A stretch of 64,000 bases of DNA from JBDKLC01 sp040384865 (lineage in GTDB: Bacteria; Patescibacteriota; Minisyncoccia; Phycocordibacterales; CAIZLB01), in NCBI GenBank assembly GCA_040384865.1, contig JAZKIM010000003.1, positions 186,001 through 250,000 on the forward strand. Reading direction: 5' to 3'. Under the pieces are notes generated by a model. The model ran no database searches and was not told the origin of the DNA. It saw only the letters and a list, made by a program, of their open reading frames with translations. Made by a program: the position numbers and the translations under genes. The number at the start of each line of letters is the position of its first letter. The stretch's first letter is position 1. Below, in pieces: positions 8,496 to 17,878 of this stretch.

Positions 8496-8556
8496 GTGGT
8501 TTTTCTAAGTTTTACTGATATATCTTTCGAAATAATGGGTGGACGTGACTATATCA

Positions 8557-9792
8557 CTATTTTGAAAGGATTTCAACCGCCTTCTTCATTTGAAGGTCAT
8601 TCTTTTCAGCAATGTCCTTCTCAGTCAATTTAACCTCAATGTCCGGGGCCAATCCCCCATCAGAAATGGATTTACCGCTTGGAGTAAGCCATCGAGCAAC
8701 CGTAACCTTAAGTGAGGTCTTATCATCAATCTGGACGAGTTCCTGAACTGATCCTTTTCCAAATGTTGCTGTTCCGACAAGAGTAGCCTTACCATTTTCC
8801 TTCAAGGCACCGGCAAGAATTTCGGATGCTGAAGCAGAACCGCCATCGATCAAAATAACCATTTTAAGATTATCATTAAAGATGTCATATCCACGGCTTC
8901 GTTCAACAGTCTCTTCTTTACCCTCTCCATAATCTTCTCGAACCACTACCTTGCCCGGGGGGAGGAACCAGCTAGCCATATCGACAGCCGCATCAAGGAC
9001 GCCGCCGGGATTTCCTCGAAGATCAAGAATTAATTTGTTTGAACCACTCATGACAAATTCTCGAAGAGCCGAACGGAAGTGGTTTGCCGACTGAGTTGAG
9101 AAACTATAGAGAGTAATGGTGAAAATCTTTGTCTGCGGATCAAGCTTGGTTTCAATGACTGGAAGATTAATCACATCTCGAGTGATCTTGATCTCAAATG
9201 GATCTTTTACCCCTTCTCGAAGAACGGTGAGTGTTACCTGTGTCCCTTTCTTTCCTCGGATAAGGACAACCGCTTCATCAACAGTCATATCCGTAGATAT
9301 TTTATTGTCGATCTTTATGACTTTGTCACCCGCCAACATGCCAGCATTTTTAGCAGGACTTCCCGGCAAAGGAGAAATCACCGTCAATATACCGTCCTTT
9401 ATTCCCATTTCCATTCCAACACCTTCAAAATTTCCCTCAATCTCAGTCTGAAAAGCGCTATTTTCAACTGGAGGAAAAAATACTGTATATGGATCACCAA
9501 GTGCCGCTGTCATGCCTTTAATAGCGCCATAAACACGCTCCTCTATCGTAGTGGTTGCATTATTATGGGTATCAACATAGTTTTCATCAAGAATCTTCCA
9601 AGCTTTCCAAAAAAGAGAGAAATCAACTCCTGTTGGCATCCCCGTCTCTTTATTAATAATTGCATCAAGGCGTTGTGCTTGCACCTCCTGAGCTCGTCCT
9701 GACACAGTGCCGCCATAGAAGGCGCCTGCAATGAGCACAACAATAACAATGGCTCCGATAATATTTTTAAAAGATGTGCTTTTTATAGGCAT
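8557..9792 (-). CDS. ctpA: S41 family C-terminal processing peptidase
   Basis: 411 aa. An N-terminal membrane anchor (residues 9-27) is followed by a PDZ domain (GVGMEMGIKDG...GSPAKNAGMLAGDKVIKID) and a tail-specific protease core. The Ser/Lys dyad is visible: Ser in GGSASASEI (about 318) and Lys in FGKGSVQ (about 345). It should cleave C-termini of envelope proteins on the outside of the membrane. Divergent from cysS. Confidence 0.93.
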   Translation of the reverse strand: MPIKSTSFKNIIGAIVIVVLIAGAFYGGTVSGRAQEVQAQRLDAIINKETGMPTGVDFSLFWKAWKILDENYVDTHNNATTTIEERVYGAIKGMTAALGDPYTVFFPPVENSAFQTEIEGNFEGVGMEMGIKDGILTVISPLPGSPAKNAGMLAGDKVIKIDNKISTDMTVDEAVVLIRGKKGTQVTLTVLREGVKDPFEIKITRDVINLPVIETKLDPQTKIFTITLYSFSTQSANHFRSALREFVMSGSNKLILDLRGNPGGVLDAAVDMASWFLPPGKVVVREDYGEGKEETVERSRGYDIFNDNLKMVILIDGGSASASEILAGALKENGKATLVGTATFGKGSVQELVQIDDKTSLKVTVARWLTPSGKSISDGGLAPDIEVKLTEKDIAEKNDLQMKKAVEILSK

Positions 9793-9862
9793 ATATCAGA
9801 GAAGTATCTCAAAATTACAGCAAGGGGTCAATGCGGTAAGTGCGTCGTCTTCACGAATAGGT

Positions 9863-9868
9863 TATAAT
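9863..9868 (+). promoter_or_regulatory. -10 box of cysS, leaderless
   Basis: TATAAT, six bases, then ATG at 9875. Confidence 0.7.
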
Positions 9869-9874
9869 TTTGCA

Positions 9875-11266
9875 ATGGACATATACCTCTACAACACACT
9901 GACAGGTGGTCGCGACCTCTTTACCCCTATCCACCCCGAAAAGGTTTCCATGTATCATTGCGGACCTACGGTATATAACTACGCGCATATAGGAAATTTC
10001 CGTTCATATACTTTTGGCGACATCCTTCGCCGAATGTTCGAATACAATGGTTATGAAGTCTCTCAAGTAATGAACATTACCGACGTTGACGACAAGACCA
10101 TTAGAGATAGCGTGCGGGAAGGAATATCCCTCACTGATTTCACTCGCAAATACGAAAAAATATTTTTAACTGAACTTGAAGAGATGCATATTTTGAGACC
10201 CTTAAAACTGCCCCGAGCAACCGACAGCATCCCTCAAATGATTGATCTTATAGAAACATTACTTTCAAAAAATGTAGCCTACAAAACAGGCGACGGGATC
10301 TACTTTTCAATCAACAAATCAAAAGACTATGGTGCCTTGGCCGGTCTTAAACACAACCACGCAGCCGAAACTAATAGTGGGCACCGCATAAGAACAGACG
10401 AATATGACAAAGAAAATGTTCAGGATTTTGCTTTGTGGAAATTTCATACTGTCGAAGATGGCGATGTATGCTGGGAAACTCCTTTCGGAAAAGGTCGTCC
10501 AGGCTGGCACATTGAATGTTCAGCCATGGCTATAAAAAACCTTGGGGAGACGCTAGATATACACACCGGCGGTACTGATTTAATATTTCCCCACCATACG
10601 AATGAAATTGCTCAATCGGAAGCAGCTACTGGAAAACAATTTGTACACTACTGGCTTCACGGCGGCTTCCTCCTAGTAGATAGTCGCAAGATGTCAAAGT
10701 CGGCAAATAATTTCTTTACCCTGCCAGATTTAAAAGAAAAAGGAATTACCCCTCTTGCTTACCGATACTGGCTTTTAACAGCACATTACAGGACGGTCGT
10801 TAACTTTACAGAAGAATCTGTCAGAGGGGCACAAACTGCACTCAATCGACTTTTAGATTCTATTCGGCAGTTAACTTTAGATTCAGAGAAAGAATCTGCA
10901 GCGAAAGGAGAAATCGACAAGGGATATCAAGCACTCTTTCACGAAGCAGTAAACGATGACCTAAACACGCCAAAGGCAGTGGCTCTCATCTGGGATATTT
11001 TAAGAGATATAAATATAAGTGCAGTATCAAAGCTTGCTACCATATTTGATTTTGATCGAATATTAGGATTAAACATTAAAAAGATTGCCGATAATTCTGT
11101 TGGTTTTGAAATTCCAGAAGATATCAAGAAATTAATAGATTTGCGCAATGCCGCACGGGAGGCAAAAGAATGGAAGTTATCAGATGATTTACGTACAGAT
11201 ATAGAACAGAAAGGTTTTGATGTGAAAGACACAGCTGAAGGTACACAAGTTATTCCAAAGCGCTAG
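9875..11266 (+). CDS. cysS: cysteinyl-tRNA synthetase
   Basis: 463 aa from ATG 9875; the open frame extends upstream but homology starts at MDIYLYNTLTGGRD. Class I signature HIGN is followed by the zinc-binding pattern CGPTVYNYAH...WHIECSAM...HHTNE and the KMSKSANNF loop (about residue 275). Charges tRNA-Cys with cysteine. The C-terminal DALR-like domain is short. The promoter position fixes the start. Confidence 0.97.
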   Translation: MDIYLYNTLTGGRDLFTPIHPEKVSMYHCGPTVYNYAHIGNFRSYTFGDILRRMFEYNGYEVSQVMNITDVDDKTIRDSVREGISLTDFTRKYEKIFLTELEEMHILRPLKLPRATDSIPQMIDLIETLLSKNVAYKTGDGIYFSINKSKDYGALAGLKHNHAAETNSGHRIRTDEYDKENVQDFALWKFHTVEDGDVCWETPFGKGRPGWHIECSAMAIKNLGETLDIHTGGTDLIFPHHTNEIAQSEAATGKQFVHYWLHGGFLLVDSRKMSKSANNFFTLPDLKEKGITPLAYRYWLLTAHYRTVVNFTEESVRGAQTALNRLLDSIRQLTLDSEKESAAKGEIDKGYQALFHEAVNDDLNTPKAVALIWDILRDINISAVSKLATIFDFDRILGLNIKKIADNSVGFEIPEDIKKLIDLRNAAREAKEWKLSDDLRTDIEQKGFDVKDTAEGTQVIPKR

Positions 11267-11274
11267 ACTTCTGC

Positions 11275-11280
11275 TACAAT
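11275..11280 (+). promoter_or_regulatory. -10 box, leaderless promoter
   Basis: TACAAT, six bases, then ATG at 11287. Confidence 0.6.
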
Positions 11281-11286
11281 ATTATT

Positions 11287-11847
11287 ATGTCCGTGTATGC
11301 GATCTTTTATGTAGTATTCATCGCAAGTGTTTCTCTTGCCTCAGCCTCTGCACTTTTGTGCGATGCTTTCTTTTTTATATCTCTTCGACATCGCCGCATC
11401 AAGCTTCACGAATCAAAAAATCTACAAATACTAAGCGGTATTAGCGCCACGAGTTCACTCTTTTCAATAGTTTCTCTGCTTTGTCTCATGTCACTTCGAA
11501 TCAGCGCTGGGATTACTCCAGGTGAAGATGTGTTAGTCAGTATCGCCCTCTTGTTAGCAGTAGCCTTTCTCTGTTCCCTCACCATGCGTAACGTTCACCT
11601 CCCCTCTTTGAAACGCCACCAGCACGAATACCATCACCTTTCTGAATCATTTACCAACCACCAAGATTCGCTCCTCTCTGCAAGCATTGTCTCCACCATG
11701 TCCTGGCTTTTCATTATTACTATAATTTCTGCCGACTCACGAGAGCTCATTGCTAACACCAATTTCTGGAATTTAATAATCCTGTACACCCTGACAACAT
11801 TCCTCCTATCAAAAATCGCTGTTTATATGAAAAAGAAAGTCCGTTAG
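11287..11847 (+). CDS. multi-pass membrane protein
   Basis: 186 aa with about five hydrophobic helices (near residues 5-30, 50-70, 80-97, 130-147 and 157-180). A His-rich stretch between helices 3 and 4 (KRHQHEYHHLSESFTNHQ) could bind metal or haem, but no known motif is complete. Ends two bases before the convergent PP2C gene. Not recognised. Confidence 0.65.
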   Translation: MSVYAIFYVVFIASVSLASASALLCDAFFFISLRHRRIKLHESKNLQILSGISATSSLFSIVSLLCLMSLRISAGITPGEDVLVSIALLLAVAFLCSLTMRNVHLPSLKRHQHEYHHLSESFTNHQDSLLSASIVSTMSWLFIITIISADSRELIANTNFWNLIILYTLTTFLLSKIAVYMKKKVR

Positions 11848-11848
11848 C

Positions 11849-12763
11849 CTATTTCAAACCAATTACGGCCACTGTAATATTATCTCCTTTTTTCTTTCCC
11901 TCTTTGTATATTGTTTTATTGACTGTAGTTTTTGCATCATGCTGGATGATAAATTCACTTTTTGAATTGTTTCTTTCATAGGCCAACTTAAAAATCTCCT
12001 GTTCTATCTTTTTCGGATCATGTTCCGCTTTTTTTATAATTTCAACAATTTCGTATTCACTAACATTGTCCCATAAGCCATCAGAAGCCATTACAATAAT
12101 ATCTCCACTCTCTGCAACTATTGCCTTGAAACGAGGCCTGTCATGAAGTTCTGGTTCGGGAACACCAAGACCTCCAGTGATTATGTTCAGTTTTGGATGG
12201 GTATAATAACCTTGCTCATTATCAGAACCGAGGAGAGCTTTATACGCCACATTTTGCGGCTCAGTTGTTCCCTCTCTAAGAATGATATCTCCTCGAACAA
12301 TCATTGTCTTTGCGTCTCCAACACCCATAACATCAACTTCATACTGACCACCCTTTTCAGTTTCCTTTATCTGCACCGCAGTAGCTGTAGCATACAAATC
12401 GTTTCCATTTCGACGCACCTCTTCATCTGCAAATTTTACAGCAATTTTAAAGTCAGCACTTACCATTAAAGATTCCCGAAAAGCCGCGTTAGCTATGGAT
12501 GAGGCGAGGTAACCATTACCACTTCCACCTGCTCCATCAATGACCCCACAAGTGACGACACCATCATGACATAGGACAAAAGCGCTATCTTCATTTCTTT
12601 TATATTTCGACTCCTCTCCGCCCATATTGCTTATTACCTCGACTTGACCGACAGAGGTTTCCAACGATAGCCTGTTATCTTCAGGATTTTCAGAGTCGCC
12701 GATGTTTTTACTGAGATACAACTTATTAAGAGATTCGGCGGTGACAGTTTCTGGAGTAGACAT
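11849..12763 (-). CDS. PP2C-type protein phosphatase
   Basis: 304 aa. PPM family motifs are in order: NEDSAFVL (motif 1), GVIDGAGGSGNG (motif 2, with metal-binding Asp), and ASDGLWDNVSEYEIV (motif 8 region) near residue 225, then KGDNITVAVIGLK at the C-terminus. It should remove phosphate from Ser/Thr residues with Mn/Mg. No partner kinase is in the window. A TATAAT box lies 22 bases upstream of ATG. Confidence 0.88.
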   Translation of the reverse strand: MSTPETVTAESLNKLYLSKNIGDSENPEDNRLSLETSVGQVEVISNMGGEESKYKRNEDSAFVLCHDGVVTCGVIDGAGGSGNGYLASSIANAAFRESLMVSADFKIAVKFADEEVRRNGNDLYATATAVQIKETEKGGQYEVDVMGVGDAKTMIVRGDIILREGTTEPQNVAYKALLGSDNEQGYYTHPKLNIITGGLGVPEPELHDRPRFKAIVAESGDIIVMASDGLWDNVSEYEIVEIIKKAEHDPKKIEQEIFKLAYERNNSKSEFIIQHDAKTTVNKTIYKEGKKKGDNITVAVIGLK

Positions 12764-12867
12764 GATTTATGACTTAATATTCCCAATATTATACTATCCC
12801 CACCTTCTACACACAATTGAACACAAAACGAAGCAAATTTCAGCTATCCGCCCCCTTTACACGATGA

Positions 12868-12873
12868 TAGAAT
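12868..12873 (+). promoter_or_regulatory. -10 box of dnaB
   Basis: TAGAAT, seven bases, then ATG at 12881. This favours 12881 over the ATG at 12872, which overlaps the box. Confidence 0.6.
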
Positions 12874-12880
12874 GCAGAGC

Positions 12881-14314
12881 ATGAATTCAAAAGGATACAG
12901 CAATGGTGATTACAACAGAAATCGAGACACCTCTTCTCGAAACAACGGCAACAATCGCGACCTGCGCGTTCCCCCTCACAGTATTGACGCTGAAAAAGCT
13001 ACCCTTGGATCCATCATGCTCCGACAGGAGGCTCTTACCGATGTCATCGATATCATTAATGAAGATTCATTTTATAGCGAAAAGAATCGCCTGATATTTC
13101 GGATAATGGTTGAGCTCTCAACCAAAAACGAACCAATTGATCTTTTGTCTTTAAAAAACATCCTCGAAAGTCGCGGACAGCTTGAACAAGCCGGTGGCAC
13201 ATCATACCTAGCTGAACTGGTACATACAGTACCTTCTGCTGCAAACATCAACCACTATGCCAAGATTGTTGAAAAGAAATTTATGATGCGAAACCTCATC
13301 CATGCTTCTGAATTCATTTCACAAATTGGCTTTGATGAGGACGGTGAGCTTGACGAAATACTTGATAAAGCGGAAAAGAGGGTCTTTGATCTTACGCAGA
13401 AAGGATCTGCTCATAAGTTTCAGGAAATTAAGGATGCCCTTGTCGAACAGTGGGAAAGCATTGATCGTCTTCATAATGCCAAAGATGAACTCCGTGGTGT
13501 TCCAACAGGTTTCAAAGATATCGATCACAAGCTTGCTGGTTTACAAAAATCAGATCTCATCATTCTTGCCGCTCGACCATCTGTTGGTAAAACATCATTT
13601 GCTCTCGACATCGCCCGCAACGCGGCCGTTGATCACAATATCCCTGTCGGAATATTCTCTCTTGAAATGAGCGCTCAACAACTTACTCAGCGTATGCTTG
13701 CTTCAGCATCTCGCGTTGATGCATGGAAACTACGAACAGCAAAAAACCTCCAGCCTGATGATTTTGAATTCCTCCGCAACGGCCTAGACAAGCTTTCCCG
13801 CGCTCCAATTTACATTGACGACCAACCAGGTAACAATATTTTAAAAATGCGTTCCATTGCCCGTCGTCTCAAGGCCGAAAAAGGCCTTGGTCTTATCATT
13901 GTCGACTACTTGCAGCTCATGGTTCCAACCCAATCGAAGAACAATGATAATTTAGTACAACAGGTAACAGAAATCTCGCGATCCTTGAAAAACCTCGCTC
14001 GAGAGCTTGATGTACCTGTGCTTGCCCTTTCACAGCTCTCACGAGCCGTAGAGCAGCGTGGAGGCAAGCCTCGCCTCTCTGATCTTCGAGACTCCGGATC
14101 CATTGAGCAGGACGCTGATGTCGTAATGTTCATTCACCGAGAAGACCGCTACAAGGATCATTCGGAGCGTGACAATATGGCCGAAATTCTCATTGAAAAG
14201 CATCGAAATGGTGCAACCGGCAGTGTTATGCTCAAATTCGACGAGAAGCATACCAGTTTCATGTCTGTAGAAAAAAGTGATTTTGGCGATTTTGATCAAC
14301 ACCTAGCGCATTAA
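12881..14314 (+). CDS. dnaB: replicative DNA helicase DnaB
   Basis: 477 aa from ATG 12881. The N-terminal domain (VPPHSIDAEKATLGSIML) and the RecA-like C-terminal domain are complete: Walker A ARPSVGKTSFALDIA, Walker B LIIVDYLQLM, then SQLSRAVEQRGGKPRLSDLRDSG and EQDADVVMFIHR. The hexamer unwinds DNA at the replication fork. Upstream of recR with an eight-base gap, probably one operon. Confidence 0.97.
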   Translation: MNSKGYSNGDYNRNRDTSSRNNGNNRDLRVPPHSIDAEKATLGSIMLRQEALTDVIDIINEDSFYSEKNRLIFRIMVELSTKNEPIDLLSLKNILESRGQLEQAGGTSYLAELVHTVPSAANINHYAKIVEKKFMMRNLIHASEFISQIGFDEDGELDEILDKAEKRVFDLTQKGSAHKFQEIKDALVEQWESIDRLHNAKDELRGVPTGFKDIDHKLAGLQKSDLIILAARPSVGKTSFALDIARNAAVDHNIPVGIFSLEMSAQQLTQRMLASASRVDAWKLRTAKNLQPDDFEFLRNGLDKLSRAPIYIDDQPGNNILKMRSIARRLKAEKGLGLIIVDYLQLMVPTQSKNNDNLVQQVTEISRSLKNLARELDVPVLALSQLSRAVEQRGGKPRLSDLRDSGSIEQDADVVMFIHREDRYKDHSERDNMAEILIEKHRNGATGSVMLKFDEKHTSFMSVEKSDFGDFDQHLAH

Positions 14315-14321
14315 AATTCAC

Positions 14322-14954
14322 ATGGATACGATTGAAAAATTAACCGAACTCTTCCGCCAATTCCCCGGCATAGGCCCCCGCCAAGCTCGTCGATTTGTCT
14401 ATTATCTTCTTACACAATCACATACCAATATCGATGATCTCACCAACCTGATCAAGCAGCTAAAACAAAGTATTGCGGTTTGCTCTTCGTGCTACCGATA
14501 CTATCCCTTAAACGAACGCAAGGCTCCGAACGAACTCTGTTCAATTTGCAATAATCCTGAACGTGATCGCTCCACACTCATGATTGTCTCTCGAGACATT
14601 GATTTACAAGCAATGGAAAAAAGCCGAGCTTATGATGGCCTGTATTTTGTACTCGGCGGTGCTGTACCAATTCTTGATGAGGCGCCGCAACGCCGCATCC
14701 GTCAGCAAGAACTTGAAGAGATTGTTACCGCTCGTGTCGACGATATAAATACACCGCTTAAGGAAATTATCATTGCTACCAGCGTCAATCCTGAAGGTGA
14801 ACATACATCACTTTACGTAACTACCCTACTCAAATCGATCACTGAAAAGAAGCAAATAAAGGTATCAACACTTGGGCGCGGGCTTTCAACAGGAACGGAG
14901 CTTGAATATTCTGATGCGGATACCATCAAATCTGCATTGGAGAATAGGAAATAA
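14322..14954 (+). CDS. recR: recombination protein RecR
   Basis: 210 aa. N-terminal HhH (FPGIGPRQARRF), C4 zinc finger (CSSCYRYYPLNE...CSICNN), Toprim domain (TLMIVSRDIDLQAMEKS), then the C-terminal EGEHTSLYVT and TLGRGLSTGTELEYSD. Acts in RecF-pathway loading of RecA. Follows dnaB closely. Confidence 0.96.
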   Translation: MDTIEKLTELFRQFPGIGPRQARRFVYYLLTQSHTNIDDLTNLIKQLKQSIAVCSSCYRYYPLNERKAPNELCSICNNPERDRSTLMIVSRDIDLQAMEKSRAYDGLYFVLGGAVPILDEAPQRRIRQQELEEIVTARVDDINTPLKEIIIATSVNPEGEHTSLYVTTLLKSITEKKQIKVSTLGRGLSTGTELEYSDADTIKSALENRK

Positions 14955-14964
14955 CTTTTTATAT

Positions 14965-15381
14965 ATGGAATCAATGCATAAAAAAATACTTCAGAAACTT
15001 GCACGGCAAGAAATCGATATCCTAAAGAATGCAAAACAACCTTTAGTTCGAGTGGCCGGTCCCTGGACTACCGGAGGATTCGGATACGAGGAAAACATCA
15101 GAAGGTTTGATAGGGCGGAAAAAGCTCTACGAGAAAGAGGTTATACTATCGTTGATTATTTCACGTCTGAAGAAACCATTAAAAAATTACGATCTGAAGA
15201 TGTCAGTCCAGATCTTATTATGAATGAATATCACAAGCCGATACTTGAATCGGGCTATATTCAAAAAGCATTCTTCATGCCTCGATCAGATGAATCTGCT
15301 GGTGCTACCTGGGAAAGAAACTTTATCAGAGACCATACTAATATACAGATAGAGGAATTACCCGAAGATTGGATCAAATAA
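14965..15381 (+). CDS. DUF4406-like protein
   Basis: 138 aa from ATG 14965 (MESMHKKILQKLARQ). The segment RVAGPWTTGGFGYEENIRRF followed by ERGYTIVDYF resembles the nucleotide-binding start of DUF4406 / nucleoside deoxyribosyltransferase-like proteins. The catalytic set is not convincing (PDLIMNEYHKP, SAGATWE). Starts 10 bases after recR and may be cotranscribed. Confidence 0.5.
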   Translation: MESMHKKILQKLARQEIDILKNAKQPLVRVAGPWTTGGFGYEENIRRFDRAEKALRERGYTIVDYFTSEETIKKLRSEDVSPDLIMNEYHKPILESGYIQKAFFMPRSDESAGATWERNFIRDHTNIQIEELPEDWIK

Positions 15382-15424
15382 ATAACCGCACTTAGAAGCA
15401 ATTATGTTTTTATAGCTCCAAGAG

Positions 15425-15446
15425 AAAACCGCCCGAAGGCGGCTTT
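15425..15446 (-). terminator. rplU terminator
   Basis: Stem AAAGCCGCC/GGCGGTTTT with a TTCG tetraloop on the minus strand, directly after rplU. On the plus strand it also ends in TTTTT, so it may serve both converging units. Confidence 0.85.
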
Positions 15447-15455
15447 TTCTTAAAA

Positions 15456-15860
15456 CTATGCTATTGCTGTAATCTTAACCTTAAAATGAGGCTGTCGATG
15501 TCCGTTCTTTGGAATACCCGACCGACTCTTCTGCTTGTATCGCATAATGATAACCTTTGCATCTCGTCCTATTTCCACAATTTCACCAGCAACCTTAGCA
15601 CCTGAAATTGTAGGAGTGCCGAGTGTTGTTTCAGAACCATTGTCTGAGAGGAGAACTTCACCGAACTCAACCTTGTCACCAATATTGAATTCACCTTTCA
15701 TCTTTTCAATCTTGATAATTTCACCCGTAGTTACTCGATACTGCTTTCCACCAGTCTTAATAACCGCGAAGTTCGTAGATGAAGCTTCGTAAGAACCCTT
15801 TGCCTTGCCGACCGTCTTTATTGCCTTCTCTTTTGGAGCCTTTGTAGCTGTTGTTGCCAT
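15456..15860 (-). CDS. rplU: 50S ribosomal protein L21
   Basis: 134 aa from ATG 15860 (MATTATKAPKEKAIKT). A Lys/Ala-rich N-terminal extension of about 30 residues precedes the L21 core FAVIKTGGKQYRVTTGEI and the C-terminal KKRSR-type motif (YKQKSRSGIPKNGHRQP). A second Met lies six codons upstream. The extension is longer than in most bacteria. Confidence 0.95.
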   Translation of the reverse strand: MATTATKAPKEKAIKTVGKAKGSYEASSTNFAVIKTGGKQYRVTTGEIIKIEKMKGEFNIGDKVEFGEVLLSDNGSETTLGTPTISGAKVAGEIVEIGRDAKVIIMRYKQKSRSGIPKNGHRQPHFKVKITAIA

Positions 15861-15927
15861 AGGGTTATCAATATACATTATTAGACTTATTTAATCAATA
15901 GCCCTCAGATAACCCATGTTTCTAGGC

Positions 15928-17052
15928 CTATTCCAGAATATCATCATCCTCTGATGGTTTCGCCAGCTCCAAAGCCTCGACACCAGCAGCCACCCCGCTT
16001 ATTTTCATGACATCTTTATCTATCTTTTTAAGCTCCTTATGAGCCTTATTGTAGTGGTTAACCGTTGTTCCGAGCGATGAGCCCAGTGACTGCATGAACT
16101 GCTCATACGCACCAATGTGCTTACCAAGATCCTCTACCCTTTTACGAATTTCCTTTGCTGACTCCTCTATTTGCAATGCCTTGAGTCCTTGCATCACAGT
16201 TTGAAGATATGCCAAAAATGATGTCGGTGAAACAATGATGACGTGCCGCTCTTTAAAAGCATAATCTATGAGATCACGCGTATTGATTTTGACTGATCCA
16301 ACTTGAGCAATCAAAAGATCATAATATATTGCCTCATGGGGAATGAACATAAAAGCAAAGTCCATGGTATTTTCATCAGGCTTAATATATTTAGAAGTTT
16401 CGTCGATACGATTTTTAAGATCGCCTCTAAACAGTTTTTCCAACCGCTCCCTCTCTACAGGATCACGTTCCTCTACAAGACGATTATAGTTTTCAAGACT
16501 AAATTTTGAGTCAACCGGGATAATCTTATCTTTAATAAAAACAACAGCGTCCACTATAGTTCCATCCTTGAATGGATACTGCATTTGGAAACCGTTTGGC
16601 GGCATGACATTTTTAAGGAGAGATTCAAGATAATATTCACCAAGGATTCCTCGTTGCTTTGGATTCTTCAAGATATCTTGAAGATTTTGCAACTGATCGG
16701 CAAATGAAACTACCTGGCGATTAGTTTCATCAAGTTTAGTCAGACGCTCCGTCACATCCTTAATCAATCTAAAAGACTCTCCCGTTTGATGACGTACCGA
16801 GTCCTGCATTTCTTTTGCGCTAGCACTAAGCTTATTGTCCATGGATCGAGCTACATCTGTCATCTTGCCATCCACCGTTCGGGCAAGATCGTTGATTTGC
16901 TGAAGAAGGAGCTGAAGTCCAGTATCTTTAGATGCCTCCATGGCACTGCTCTCACCTTCCTTTTTGCGGTTCTGGAGAACAAAATACACAAACAAAGCAG
17001 CGTTGATGAGGAGTAAAATAAAGGCTACAATGATGACAACGGTATTATTCAT
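15928..17052 (-). CDS. rmuC: DNA recombination protein RmuC
   Basis: 374 aa. N-terminal membrane helix (residues 4-26), a coiled coil (about 35-125), then the RmuC domain: GILGEYYLESLLK, VDAVVFIKDKIIPVDSKFS, FMFIPHEAIYYDLL and ERHVIIVSPTSFLAYL. The nuclease-like fold is thought to limit DNA rearrangement. Full family length. Confidence 0.94.
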   Translation of the reverse strand: MNNTVVIIVAFILLLINAALFVYFVLQNRKKEGESSAMEASKDTGLQLLLQQINDLARTVDGKMTDVARSMDNKLSASAKEMQDSVRHQTGESFRLIKDVTERLTKLDETNRQVVSFADQLQNLQDILKNPKQRGILGEYYLESLLKNVMPPNGFQMQYPFKDGTIVDAVVFIKDKIIPVDSKFSLENYNRLVEERDPVERERLEKLFRGDLKNRIDETSKYIKPDENTMDFAFMFIPHEAIYYDLLIAQVGSVKINTRDLIDYAFKERHVIIVSPTSFLAYLQTVMQGLKALQIEESAKEIRKRVEDLGKHIGAYEQFMQSLGSSLGTTVNHYNKAHKELKKIDKDVMKISGVAAGVEALELAKPSEDDDILE

Positions 17053-17086
17053 ACAAACCAGTATATCAAAACTTTAACGAAACTTT

Positions 17087-17539
17087 ATGTCTTTACAGGA
17101 ACAAATTAAGGGGGAAATCAAAACAGCAATGATGGCGAAGGACACGGTAAAACTCACCGTTGTTCGTGGTCTCGCCACAGCCTTTATGAACGAACTGGTT
17201 GCCACAAAGCGTACCCCTCAGGATTCACTTACCGACGAAGAAGCGTCAGCAGTCATCCGACGATCTATCAAACAAAGAAAAGATTCTATCGAGCAATTCA
17301 CCGCAGCTAACCGCCCTGATCTTGCTGAGAATGAGCAGGCTGAACTAGCCATCCTCGAGACATATTTGCCAAAGATGATGTCTCAAGATGAAATCCGGCC
17401 GATCGCAGAAGCAAAGAAAGCAGAACTCGGTATTACTGACAAATCGAAAATGGGCATGCTTATGAATGCAGTCATGAAAGACCTTAAAGGCAAAGCGGAT
17501 GGTGGAGACGTGAAGGTGGTGGTTGAATCATTGCTTTAG
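17087..17539 (+). CDS. yqeY: GatB/YqeY domain protein
   Basis: 150 aa, the usual length. MSLQEQIKGEIKTAMMAKD, LRGL-like VRGLATAF, I.RSIKQRKDSIEQF, and LETYLPKMMS are characteristic. The family resembles the tRNA-binding tail of GatB; its precise role is not settled. Divergent from rmuC. Confidence 0.92.
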   Translation: MSLQEQIKGEIKTAMMAKDTVKLTVVRGLATAFMNELVATKRTPQDSLTDEEASAVIRRSIKQRKDSIEQFTAANRPDLAENEQAELAILETYLPKMMSQDEIRPIAEAKKAELGITDKSKMGMLMNAVMKDLKGKADGGDVKVVVESLL

Positions 17540-17586
17540 TATTTTATTAGTGCTTTAATTTAATTCCAGAAGGGATACCAAACCAA

Positions 17587-17832
17587 ATGAAAGAAAACGC
17601 GCCAGTGCCACACGAAGTTGGAAAAGCTGCCTTCGAGAGGCTAAAAAAAGTCATCGAGAAAGACATGCCCGTTCCGGATGATCTTCCGGAAGAACGTGCA
17701 AAACTCGTTCTCCCGCCAACAAAGAGGATCGTTACTCCCGCTCGACCTGCATCTCCTCCGGCCAACCCAAGAAACAGGATGGATGCTCACGCTCGTTGGG
17801 AACAAGAACGCGAAAAAAACGAGGACAACTAA
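17587..17832 (+). CDS. 81-aa orphan protein, GC-rich cassette
   Basis: MKENAPVPHEVGKAAFERLKK, a Pro-rich middle (KLVLPPTKR, ARPASPPANPRNR) and a charged C-terminal helix (WEQEREKNEDN). Likely disordered and soluble. AGAAGGG lies 12 bases before ATG, an unusually clear SD for this window. It has its own terminator. No homology recognised. Confidence 0.6.
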   Translation: MKENAPVPHEVGKAAFERLKKVIEKDMPVPDDLPEERAKLVLPPTKRIVTPARPASPPANPRNRMDAHARWEQEREKNEDN

Positions 17833-17834
17833 AC

Positions 17835-17874
17835 CAGGCGGCACCCAAGTAAGGGAGCCGCCTGTGTCTTTTTT
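17835..17874 (+). terminator. terminator of the 81-aa orphan
   Basis: CAGGCGGC/GCCGCCTG stem followed by TGTCTTTTTT. Confidence 0.9.
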
Positions 17875-17878
17875 ACGC